Source: Eutreptiella sp. 'Long Island Sound 2002' | Lineage: Eukaryota > Euglenozoa > Euglenophyceae > Eutreptiales > Eutreptiaceae | DNA: 64,000 nt | Assembly: GCA_964036045.1 (NCBI GenBank) | Contig: OZ038402.1 | Coordinates: 3,937,395-4,001,394 of the forward strand | Direction: 5' to 3' | Notes under the pieces: generated by a model | Seen by the model: only the letters and a program-made list of their open reading frames with translations | The model's database searches: none | Told to the model about the DNA's origin: nothing | Position numbers and translations under genes: made by a program | Shown here: positions 24,936 to 35,710 of the stretch, piece after piece | How the letters are laid out: each line of letters opens with the position of its first letter | How positions within the stretch are numbered: the first letter of the stretch is position 1

Positions 24936-25722
24936 AGAAAATTTTATAGTGATTTCAACACTGTGTTTGTGCCTCTCCTGCTGCTTGCTGCTGGTGTAGG
25001 GTTTCCTGCTGCTTGTTTTTGATGAGTAAAATGTTTTGTTTGCTGAAATACAACCAATCCAGGATAGCCCAAGCCAGAGATAAGCAAGTAGAAGAGCATC
25101 AGGATCAAAGCATGAAGGGCTGCAGTGTAAACAGTGAAAGATGAAAGAGTATTCACAGAAACTGCAACTCAAGGCCCATCTGATTGCATATTCACAAAGA
25201 TAGCTGAAATGTTTTGGAAAAAGAGTTGGAAAACTGCCCCATGGTCACTCAATCTCCATGGTGCCATCTCAGGACATGTGCACTCTTTGTTTTGGGTCCC
25301 ATATGTGCTGAGGTGGCAGGGCATGTGGCGATGAGGTCACTGCCATGTCACATGGGATCTTCCTACTAAGCTAGGCTGACCGTGAATTGAACCCAGGACC
25401 TCCCAAAACGAGGTGCCCAGCCCCCTAGGGTGCATGCCACTAGGACAGCTAAGAATTCATGAGAAAACATAGATAAATTCATACGCTCTGCCCTGGATAT
25501 GTCAGTTCTCAGTCGACTCAGGAAAAGATGAATTGCCTCACATTGATAGGGGATTAAGGGGTCCACTCCATATCCTGAGTGGGTGTCTGGTTCCATAGGT
25601 CAAAATGTGTTATCACCACTTTTGGTTGGGCCAATACTAAGATAGAAATGCCTGTGTGCTCAGTGCATCTCTAATACAACTAGAGTATGCCTCAAAGCAT
25701 TGGAAAAGCACTTTTTCTTACT
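24936..25722 (-). repeat. B1 3' LTR
   Basis: 787 bp. On the coding strand it starts AGTAAGAAAAA and ends TTTTCT, so termini are AG...CT rather than TG...CA. It has a degenerate tRNA-like B box near 25385-25396. Direct repeat of 46655-47441. Confidence 0.9.
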
Positions 25723-25730
25723 CCCCCCTT
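25723..25730 (-). promoter_or_regulatory. B1 polypurine tract
   Basis: AAGGGGGG on the coding strand abuts the AGTAAG start of the 3' LTR; identical in B2. Confidence 0.85.
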
Positions 25731-27167
25731 GTGCTGTGGTGGCGACCACTGTCGCACCTTCAGGAAAAAGGGCTTTTTTCTTGGCCTTTCCTTGGTTTCC
25801 ACATCTACCTTAAAATACCTATAGTTTCCCTCACACAGAAAAACGGGCGCTCACCATGGCTGGCGCCTTTTTGCTGCTGTGTTCGTGACATTTCCTACAG
25901 AAAGCTCAGCGCTCATGGCGCTGCCGGGGTTCCTGTGGCTTGGCTGGGTTAGGTTGGGAGCATGCCAAAACCATGTGCATGTGCATCCCTCCCTCCAAGA
26001 CGCAGCGCGACACTAACCCAACGCCAGACTCTGTACGGACTTCCGCTTTAAATTGCCCCTTGATGGGGTCTTAGGTTCTGCTCAGTCTCCTGGCTGCTGC
26101 TTTTCGGCCCAGAAAGCGGCCTACTCAGCGACGCTTTCGCGAGGATATCTGCAGAGGCAGGAACGGGAGAATTATGGAAGAATCCACGCAAACGCGAAGC
26201 GCCAACACCTAAATCCGTCAAATGACGGCCTAGAATTTTTCTCAGACAACACCCCGGAGCAGAATCCAATTGTGCATCAGAAGCACATTCTTATAAAAAT
26301 TATAGTCATCTCTCGATTTTTTAGATCAAGAAGTTCCTACGCATAAAAAGGCGGCGCGCAGGAGCGGCTCCTAGCGAAGCGCCGGAAAATGAAGAAATAA
26401 TGAGATTATAAACGTATGTCTCACGTAGACTGGAAAATGACCAGACACACATTAATAAATAAACATACGGATTCCACCCACACTGACAGTAAGAGTCAAA
26501 AATCGAAGAATTCGAAAATCAACGAAAAGACTTCAATGAATCAGGTATAAACTACAGGTGTGCTCGTCTCGTATGCAGCATGCACATTGCTCATCTCGTG
26601 TCTCCGTGAACGAGTCTTGTAGCTGCGCTAACAAACAATAGAGGGCTAGATTAGAAAGATTGCAGATGATTAGAGGTCAGATCAGGGTGATTAGACATAC
26701 ACACAAGTGCATAGCGACGTTTTTCGCTTGCGCCTCGTTTCACGTTCCCACTTGCTCTCTCGCTCCAGCGGTAGGTAAGGTAGGTAAGCCCAGGTGGGGC
26801 CACCCCCTGGTGGAGTTCGTGATTGTGGGTAAGATTAGGCAGCGATTGGCACAGGTTGTTCACAAACTGGTGCATGCTCGTGCATTCACACACGCATTAA
26901 AGGGCAGGCCACGCGAAATGCGCACGGTAAACCTTGTTTAGGTTACCCAGGGGCTCTCCGGTACGTTCTTTAAGAGAACCTGAGGAGTGTCTTATCGCTT
27001 GCTTGCTTGACAGGGCATGTTTGAGGACCGTGTATTATAGGTCACACTGAGAAGCGTATAATACGTGGAGTGTGGCTTGGTTCCTCAGCCGCAAACACCC
27101 CCTCATTGGCCTTTGCTTTACAGGTAGGGTGATTGGTGCAGCAGCATACTATTTTTTTCTAGCCCTG
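25731..27167 (-). other. B1 3' untranslated region
   Basis: Homologous to 43803-45330 of B2. No conserved frame. It contains a cruciform-like segment at 26353-26383 (AGGAGC-G-GCTCCT core with GGCGC/GCGCC outer arms) that is kept in B2. Confidence 0.75.
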
Positions 27168-27698
27168 CTAAACAAGGGCGCTGATCACACAAACAATTGA
27201 CTGCACCTCCGCCAGGAGTGGCGAGGGCAGTTCGACTCCATCGACATCCACGCTGTGCACGCAACAAGAGCACCCCTTCCCTCCAAGCCCTAGCAGGGGA
27301 AACGCGTTGTGGCGTCCCCCGTTAGGCCACAGTTGCTTAGCAGCGCTGTGTTCTCTTGTCTTCTTCACAGGAGGGTCATTAGGACCCACGACTTGATCTT
27401 CAACCATACCCAGTAGAGTGTGCGTGTAGGAGTGGCAGTCCTGAGTGGGGGCTTGAGCCAGTTGCAGAAGTGCTCGCCCACAAGGATGGTGCCACTGTAG
27501 GTAGGGTGTGTAGTGTAGTGGTGTCTCCTGTCCCGCGTGCTTTTCCTCGTGGGCAGGGGAGTGCGTTAGCTTTTGGCCTTTAGCAAAAATGGGCATTTTA
27601 TATGCCCTTAGCACACTTGGCCACCCCTCCCCTCTAGTAGGTAGGGCTTTTGCCGTCTTCCCCCAAGGATAGGCGCCAGCACAGAAATTGGGCGCCAT
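27168..27698 (-). CDS. Conserved ORF downstream of pol in B elements (B1 copy)
   Basis: A 176-codon frame lies between pol and the 3' LTR. Its second half is shared, with mostly single-residue changes, with the B2 frame at 43440-43802: QWHHP, QLAQAPTQD, HSYTHTLLG, REHSAAK, GRHNAFPLLGLGGK. The position is where some LTR elements carry env or accessory genes, but there is no signal peptide, membrane segment or known domain. It may encode a small accessory protein or just be a conserved untranslated region with an open frame. Confidence 0.4.
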   Translation of the reverse strand: MAPNFCAGAYPWGKTAKALPTRGEGWPSVLRAYKMPIFAKGQKLTHSPAHEEKHAGQETPLHYTPYLQWHHPCGRALLQLAQAPTQDCHSYTHTLLGMVEDQVVGPNDPPVKKTREHSAAKQLWPNGGRHNAFPLLGLGGKGCSCCVHSVDVDGVELPSPLLAEVQSIVCVISALV

Positions 27699-27823
27699 AA
27701 GAGTGGTACCAGTACCTGACTAGGACCTTCGGTCTGACATCAGCGAAGCCCGGTCTCCGGGAGCCACGCCCGGGAGAGAAATGAGACACACACAGACATA
27801 CGTAGCACACTTAGGGGTAAGGT

Positions 27824-30800
27824 TCAGTCCCTAGCTTTAGTCTTGGAGGCAAGCGTCTCAGCGAGTCTCAGCAACTCACCAAGGTTGTTCTGGGACAAGT
27901 AGTCAACCAGACTTGAGTTTCGGCGTCCCTCAGGTAGAACAAATGCAGAGAAGGGCTCCCAGGTGGCCTCTTCGACTCCAAACCCTTCCCAGAGGGTGAG
28001 GAAGCGCCAACCCTGGCGATAGCGGTGGGGTAGGACAGACTTCACCAGGTAGAAGCCCTCCTTAGCCATCTCCTCGGCGTTCATGTCGGGGAGTTCCCCT
28101 TGAACTTCCATAGGGCTGGCAGCCCCTTGCAGGTCTAGGGCGGGGATTTCCTCGTCGTTCAGCTCCCCCTCCCCACAGAGGTCTTCAGGATCATAGTAGC
28201 GCTTCAGGTGTTGAGCAGCGCACACCAGGATCCCCCCTAGACGGGGAGAACACCGCACGGTGATACGGTGTCCATCCACTGATAGAATCTTGTACGGCCC
28301 GAAGTACGGGTCATCGCTGGTGGAGCGTGGCCAGGCGGGTAGTCGACTGTGGTGCACCAGCACCCAGTCCCCCTCTTGGTAGGTGGCCGGTGCTCGGTGC
28401 TTGTTCTTCTTGTTCCACTGACGCTCCCTCACTCTCTGGAGCATAGCCTTGGCCTTGTCCACCTTCGCTTGTTGCTCTTGGACCCATTCACCCACAGAAG
28501 AATGGGTGTCCCCTGGATAGGGGGCATGTAGGAACCACGCCGGGCGCCCTAAGAATAGCTCATGGGGCGAGTAGCCAGGAGCTGAACTCTCTTGGGAGTT
28601 CATCATCAAGGATATGACGGGGAGTAGTCTCACGCAGTCTCTGGTGCGTTCAGTTTTGCACCATATCCGTACATTCTCCTTGAGGACACGGATCTGTCGC
28701 TCACATAGGGGGTTGCTCGTGTGCGAGTAGGGAATCCCCGTAGACACCTGGACATTGAGGGATCTCAGGACCCTCTCCTACCAGCCGGTATCTGAGCGTA
28801 CTCGTACGTCGTCATCGGAGTTGATCTCCTTGGGCGCCCGTTAGACACAAAACAACCCCTCCAGGAGTATCTTGATAGTCTCCTCTCCGGTAATGTGCTT
28901 GGTGCATGGGAACACCCTGGTAAACCTGGTCACCCCACAGGTTACCACGAGGGCGAAGTCATAGCCCCCGAACTTCGGCATCTCAGTGTAGTCCACGTAG
29001 AGAACACTGTTAGCACAGTGAGGGATGGGCAGGGTCGAGTAGAGACCTCTGTCCCTGATATCCCCTGGTTTGCAGGACCTGCACGGGCACTTGTCCACGA
29101 TAGGCTGGAGGGTTTTCCGCAGTTGGTCGTCAGTCCACATAGTGTGGAACCACTGCTTGAACAGCCTCAGGGTACAGTCAGCATCCACATGACCACTGGA
29201 CTCATGGGTCCCCTTCAGCAGCGCTGAGAATCTGTCACTAGGCACAACGATACGGTCCTCGTGCCAGAGGTAGCTCTTGTCCCTCTTCCACTGATCTTGG
29301 TTGACCAGGAGGGGTTCAAGGCGTTTCTCCAGGCGCTTGTAGATATCCCCAAACTCCTTCAGGTACTCCGATTGTTGGAGTCCATCCAGGGGGCGTATCA
29401 TCGTCATGTTGAGGTCCAAGTGGACGTCCATATGGCTGAACGCCTCCTTAGCCAGCGCTTCAGACCGGGCACCAATCAGGGCGTCGAAGTTGTTGCGGCT
29501 GATGTAGTCTGCACACTCGTTCTTCACTCCCTAGATATGGTGTACCGTCAGCCGTAGTTGACTGAGGTAGGTCCACCAGCGCCGTAGCTTGGCCTTCTCA
29601 GGTGGGGGGCCCTTCTGGAAACTGCAGACCGGTTCTTGGTCGCACAGCCAGACCACAGGGTTACTCCCCAACAGTCGTGCTTGTGAGGATAGCACCAGCA
29701 TACCCGCGAGCAATTCCTGCTCATAGGTGGAGTAGTTCCCCCTGGCCTGGTTCCACTTCCAGTTCCAGTGGCCCAGAGGTACTAGGACCCACTTGTCGTC
29801 AGGGTAGCTGTGCTTGAGGGTTCCATCTCGGTTGAGACCTTCCGTCCCCCATTGGGAAATGGCCGAGTCGAACTCCTCCTTCTCTAGTGCTTGCCATTGG
29901 AACAACGTTCCACCACCGCCCACATTGCTGGCGTCGGTCACCAGGAAAATCTCCCCTTGTGCCCTAGGCACGCCCAAGCACTTAGCGTTGGCCACCTTGT
30001 CTTTGAGCTCGTCAAACGCTTGTTGCTCTTGTGGGCCCCAGCGCCAAGTAGTACTCTTCTTGATCAAGTCCGTCAGAATGGCGCTGGTGTAGGTGAAGTT
30101 TTTGATGTGGCGGCGATAGAAGTTGCACGCCCCGATGAAACTGCGTACATCATGAAGTCCTTTCTTGGGGTCTTCGTGTCGTACCTTAGCATCCATCAGG
30201 GGTTTGGCCTTGGAGGCCGCTGGGGTCCACCACCCATAGCCAACGTCAAGCCCCAGGTACTGCATGGTCTCCTGCATAAAATCACACTTCTCCAGCTTGA
30301 GTCGTGTGTGGTTCTCCTGGCAGACCGCAAAGACCTCACCCAAGAGGATTGGGTGGTCCTCTTGGGTATTGGTCCCGAGGCATACATCGTCGATGTGAGC
30401 CTCCATCTGGGCCCCACGAGATATAAGCTCCTGCACCTTAGGTCTCCTTCGTAGGATGGACAAGATCTTGTTCATCAGCTCTTGGAATAGAGCGGGTGCG
30501 TTGGCGGCGCCAAATGGCATGACCTTCCACTTGAACACCCTCCCCTGAGGGGTGATGAAGGCCAGTAGCTCCTGGGCGTTGGGCGTCAGGTCCACTTGCC
30601 AGAATCCGCTCCTCTTGTCCATCTTGGTCTTGTAGCGACAGGAGGTTATCTTCTCCCGGGTAGACTCCATATTGGGAATGGACCCTGAGTGGTTCAACGT
30701 TTTCTTGTTCAGCTCTCCGTAGTCCACTACCAGCCGTTTGGCTGTAGACCCAGGTTGAGCCACCAGGAAACAGGGGCTGCAGTGTAGGGGGTAGTCCCCG

Positions 30801-32750
30801 TCCTTGTACTCCAGGACTAGGCCAGCGTCGATACATTCTTGTATCTGTCGCTCAATCTTGTCGGTCTGCTCTTTAGGAGCTGGATAGGGTCTCCTCCGGA
30901 TATTGTGACCCACGAACTCGGGTTTCAGCTTGAGGTCCATCTGTACCAGCTTGTCACATGAGGCTGGAGAGGGTAGTTCTCCAAACACCTCCAGATAGGT
31001 CCTTATAAGCTTCTGCACCCGCGGGTGCAATAGCTTGATCTTGTCCTCCATGTCCTCGTCAGAGTGTAAGTTGCTTGCCCGCCGAGTAATAGACGTCAGG
31101 AGGTGGTCCTCCACCGACTCTTCGCCCGTGGTAGTGTCCTTCAACCCTTGGTAGGCATATAGAAGGTCTTGTTCAACCATCTCCGGTGGACGATGGCAAC
31201 ATAGGCACGCTCGAGGGGGTTCACATACACATTCCTCCAAGAGGTCGTCCTCCTCTGGGGTCCTCACATGGGCGCCCCACACGCTCTTCATGAGCTTAAG
31301 ATCTACCTCCCTTTAACAGGTGGTGATCTTCTGTTCGAGGTCCTCCTTCAATTGGGATGGATCTCCCATACGTCCTTGCTTCAGTGGCCATGAGCTGCGG
31401 GTAGGCTTAGCGTAGCATTACTTTTTCGCCAACAACTTCCTCTTGGTGTCCACATACTCCCTTAGCCTGGATCGAGGGTCCAGCTCTTCGTCCACAGGGT
31501 CTTCCACCCTCATGGAGAGTAGGGGTTTCAGTGGGGCGACGTACTCGGCGTTCTCCACTTCCCCCACACAGGTCTGCACGAAGAAGGCGGCGTGCTCAGT
31601 TTCGTCATCTGAGTGGATAGAGCTAGGTAGCTCGGATAGTCCACACTCAGAGACTCCATCAGGAACAGGTACATGGCAGGGAGAGTTCGAGGCATTGGTG
31701 TCAGTCACGACGTACTCATCTCCTCCGGGTATAGTCTCTATAGCATCTTGATGTCGTAGTCGATCCTTCAAGTCACCCAAGGCGAGTCCATCGCTCTCTC
31801 GTTGTATAGCCTGGACCAGAGTCGGGTCCAGATCCTCCCAGGGGATGGAGGTAAGACCTCTGTCCACCACGCTGAGCATAATCCCCCGTCCGGGTTTCCC
31901 AATAGGCGTCTTACGCCCCAGAGGCACGTAGATGGCCTCATCAGGTAACCGAACAAAGCTGATAGTCAGCCTGTCCAGGAGGTTTCGCCAGTACTCTTTG
32001 CCCCCATGGGCTCCCCAATCGGGAGAACACAGGACCATACGGGAACGTTCCAAGGCCACCTTGGTCAGGACCTTCCCCAGTTTACTGAACCTGGGGTTCC
32101 CGTAGGCAATCCGGAAAGAGGGCCAGTAAAATTTGTAGCTGCAGTTCTTCCCCTTGCTGCAGTAAAGGTCCAGTACATGCTGCTTGTCGCTGGCGAACAA
32201 CTCCACACTCAGGTCTTCTCTAGAGTAACCCAACTCCTTCAGACCTTGGTCTAGGACTTCCCCCAATAGTTGATAGTCCTCAGTTTTGGAGGCCGCCATC
32301 ATGTTCGAGGGCTCCTCCTTCGATAGCCTCAGGTAACTCGAAGTATGTTCCGACTGCTCCAGTGGCACAGACTCTCTGCCACTGCCGTGGTCCACGTAGA
32401 GGAGGTAGGGTGCTTGCAGCGTCAGGGATTGTATCTGGGAGTGCTGCACGAAGAAGTCAGTCCCCAATACAAAGTCGAAGGCCTCAGTGTCCATCACATA
32501 GAACCGATGGGCGATAGTCCGGGAGCCCATAGGTACCTCCACTTCACAGTCCCCGCAGCTGTGCACCACATGTCAGTCCCCCATTCGTATAGCCGCAGTG
32601 GTGATGGTGTTCTTCAGGCTCCCACAAGGTAAAGTTTTTTTGGCCACTATAGATATGGTGGCGCCAGTATCCAATACCCCCAGGTATTCACATCCCCCTA
32701 GTCGGATACGTACCCAAAACAACACGTCTTGGGTGCCGGGAGCGTCCCCG
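27824..32750 (-). pseudogene. B1 pol (protease to chromodomain), broken
   Basis: Same domain order as intact B2 pol. Compared with B2, stops interrupt it at MGD*HV (before 32569), after LLAKK (31418-31420), in the TTC*REVD segment (about 31312), after HHI (29531, CAG to TAG), after LFCV (28841) and near the GW*ERV segment (28750s). A 2-bp deletion follows the gag stop. RT (HIDDVCLGT), RNase H (VTDASN), integrase (VDYTEM, CERQ) and chromodomain are still recognisable. Not functional as an autonomous pol. Confidence 0.9.
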
Positions 32751-34824
32751 TCAGAACTCCGCGGAACAGGTCACCTGGAACCCCTTGTCCCGCAGCTTGC
32801 GGGCCATCCTCATGAAACGGCTTCTCTTCTTAGCGTTACCGTTAACACCACCTTCGTGCTCCCGCTTGGCCCCTTGTTCTTCCTGGGCCTGCGTCTGTGA
32901 GCGTGTGGTAGGACCAGACTGCCCTCCAGAGGGCTCGGAGTTCCCCTCTGGATTAGGGTTGGGGTTGGCTCCGTTCTTGTTGGTGTTCTTGTTGTCCTTG
33001 TTGGGCTGGCGGTTAGCGCCTCCTCCTCGTCCACCTTGACTCTTGTCTTGCCCTTGTCCACCTCCTTTCGACTTGCCCTTGCCGGAGTCGTTGCCTTTGC
33101 CTTTGCCTCCTCCTTTGCCAGAGCCTTTGCCAGGATCTTCACCCTTAAGCTTCGCCGATAGGCGCTGCTTGCGGTAGCACTCATCCTCGTAGTGCTTCCT
33201 CTTCCCACAGAGGGCACACGTGATGGTGCACCTGTAATGATCCGGCAGCTTCGCCTTGGCGCCGGTGTTCTTCTCCTGCTGCTTCCCCTGGACTACGAAG
33301 CAGTCTCGCTGCTCGCAGTCAGGGGCGTGCTGCAGGTGGCCCTGCTCGCCTCTGGCATCACACCAGAATAGCTCCTTGACGTTTTCCATGATACGGGCGT
33401 GGGCGTGTTTGGGGGTAGTCCCCCGCCCAGGTCTGGATCCTTGGTACCCTTTGCCATGGCCCCCAGCGCCTCCTCCTCCAGGACGGTAGTTGTTCAGGTG
33501 CTGGTCGCTTTCTTTCTCCAGCGCCAGCTCCAGGAGTAGTACGCATAGATCCTCGTAGCGGAGGGATCTAGCCTTGCGCTCTGCCGTTGAACGGCACTCG
33601 TCCCACAGCTCTCGAGGGAGCTTAGCCACCAACCAGAAGAACAGGTCGTCGCTGCTGTAGGAACCGGGCGTCAATCGTCCAGCCCAGTGATCCAGGTCAG
33701 CCAACAGCTCAGAGACCCTGCCAGGTTTGGGGTTGTTGGGCAGCACGGGCAGGTTCTGGATCTCGGCCCTGATGGAGAGGTCGGTTTCATAGGTCGGGTA
33801 CTGCCTCTCCAGGGCAACCAACACATCGGCAAAGGTGGCGGAGTTAGTCACGATCTGTCTGACCTGCTTCTCCAGGTACTTGGTCTTGCAGCACTGCAGG
33901 AGCAGATCGCACTTGACCCGTCCACTAGCGTGGGTTTGGCCAGTCAATCGGAGAAACCGGCCAAAATTCTCAGCGAACTCGCTGAGGTCCTTACCTGTGA
34001 ACTCAGGCAGGTTCACCACGATCTTGGAGGTGGCAATAGCCTTCGCCTCCTGAGACCTGCGACCCTCAGGGCGTCCGGTCTTCTTCTTCTTCTTCTTCTT
34101 CTTCCCACTTGGCTTCTCGGGGTCCTCCGGGTCGTCGTCCTCCGAGGGGGAAGCAGAAGTCATCGACGGCGGCTCATCATCGGAGGGGTCTCCGCCTAGA
34201 TCACTAGAGCCATAAGGCTCCACGTCCACCATTGCCCTCAAGGCTGTCAGCCCCAGCCGGTCCAGCTCGGCTCTCGTAGAATTCGTCACGCTGCTGTATG
34301 GTGGCTGGGCCGTTCTCGGTACAAAAGGGCTTCTCGGTATCGCTGCAGGGGTCGGCATCGGTCGGCTCCTCAGGCTCCCCAGGGTGTTTGTCAGCCCTGC
34401 CACCAGGTGGTTGGCCTGTACTCGATGGGCTGACACTCCCACCGTGGTAGGTGACGCTTGGGGCGGTATCATCAGGGGCCTTAGTTTCTCTAGAATCTCT
34501 TGAGTGAGGTCGCCAACAACTTTAGAGGTGGCTCCTCGGAGCACCTCGTTGATCTCCGACCGCGTCAGGGACCTGTTGGAGGATCTCCCTGATCCTCTAC
34601 TCCTGCCTCCAAGAGACTCAGGTCCTCTCCTCAACCCACTCAAGGTTGCATACCCAGGAACATCCACATAGGTCCCCGTAGCGGGTAGAGGATGGTGATA
34701 ATCAGCCGCATACCATCGCCGCGCAGGACTGGAGGCCACCGGTTCACTGGCAGTAGTTGCCTCAGGAAACGCAGTGGTAGGTGGGCCCAAACCATAGGCA
34801 GGGTAGGTAGGCATACCAGTAAAG
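32751..34824 (-). pseudogene. B1 gag, C-terminal part
   Basis: Open from the B2 insertion point to the gag stop TGA at 32751-32753. It has Pro/Ala-rich sequence, an RS-type stretch, a capsid-like region (KIVVNLPEFTGKDLSEFAEN, FGRFLRLTGQ), a zinc-knuckle-like C..C....H....C (CALCGKRKHYEDEC) and GKGSGKGGGKGK repeats. Its first few codons before the insertion point come from the B2 LTR and are not B1 sequence. The missing N-terminus is at 46125-46554. Confidence 0.88.
34820..34824. repeat. Target-site duplication TAAAG of B2, left
   Basis: TAAAG abuts the B2 5' LTR and is repeated at 46125-46129 after the 3' LTR. Five bases is the usual Ty3/gypsy size. Confidence 0.9.
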
Positions 34825-35610
34825 AGTAAGAAAAATTGCTTCTCCAATGCTTTGAGGCATACTCTAGTTGTATTAGAGATGCACTGAGCATCCAGGCATT
34901 TCTATCTTAGTATTGGTCCCACCAAAAGTGGTGATAACACATTTTGACCTATGGAACCAAACACCCAATCAGGATATGGAGTGGACCCCTTAATCCCCTT
35001 TCAATGTGAGGCTAAACATCTTTTCCTGCGTTGACTGAGAACTGACATATCCAAGGCAGAGCCTATGAATTTATCTATGTTTTTCCATGAATTCCTAGCT
35101 ATCCTAGTGGTATGCACCCTAGGGGGCTGGGCACCTCTTTTTGAGAGGTCCTGGGTTCAATTCCTGGTCAGCCTAGCTAAGTAGGAAGATCCCATGTGAC
35201 ATGGCAGTGACCTCATCGCCACATGGCCTGCCACCTCAGCACATATGGGACCCAAAACAAAGAGTGCACATCTCCTGAGATGGCACTATGGAGATAGAGT
35301 GACCATCGGGCAGTTTTCCAACTCTTTTCCAAAACATTTCAGCTATTTTTGTGAATATGCATTCCGATTTGACCTGAGTTGCAGTTTCTGTGAATATCCT
35401 TTCATCTCTCACTGTTTACACTGCAGCCCTTCATGCTTTGATCCTGATTCTCTTCTCCTTGCACACCTCTGGCTTGGGTTATCCTGGATTGACTATATTT
35501 CAGCAAACAAAAGGTTTTCATCTCCAAAAACAAGCAGCAGGAAACCCTACACCAGCAGCAAGCAGCAGGAGAGACAAAAACACAGTGTTGAAACCACTAT
35601 AAACTTTTCT
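34825..35610 (+). repeat. B2 5' LTR
   Basis: Starts AGTAAGAAAAA, ends CTTTTCT. It contains a tRNA-like module: an A-box-like TAGCTATCCTAGTGG (about 35094-35110) and an exact B-box GGTTCAATTCC (35154-35164). Direct repeat of 45339-46124. Confidence 0.92.
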
Positions 35611-35625
35611 GGTAGCAATAGGCAG
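35610..35625 (+). promoter_or_regulatory. B2 primer binding site
   Basis: TGGTAGCAATAGGCAG begins at the last T of the LTR. Its first eight bases match the initiator tRNA-Met complement; the B1 version TGGTAGCAAGAGG fits better with one extra A. Confidence 0.6.
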
Positions 35626-35710
35626 TCTGTCTCTGCGCACCGGCAGCAACCCCGCGCCGTACATCCAGTGCGCCGAGTACAGGCACATATAAGCAGAAGG
35701 GTGACTGAAG

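Larger units (their letters stand above)
24936..34824 (-). mobile_element. Element B1 (Ty3/gypsy), downstream portion
   Basis: The 3' LTR, 3' region, pol and most of gag of B1. Its left edge is preceded by GTCTC; its right edge beyond 47441 is followed by GTCTT, a 5-bp duplication with one mismatch. At 34820-34824 the gag is cut by insertion of B2 and continues at 46125. Stops and frameshifts break pol. The two B1 LTRs differ by about 30 positions of 787 by eye. Confidence 0.9.

Noticed and set aside
28349-28531. Frames antisense to the pol genes (many, in A, B and D)
   Set aside because: They mirror the real coding strand, lack domains and break in the homologous copy.
35094-35175. A functional tRNA gene
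   Set aside because: Only the A- and B-box-like strings match; I could not pair an acceptor stem or find a proper anticodon arm.
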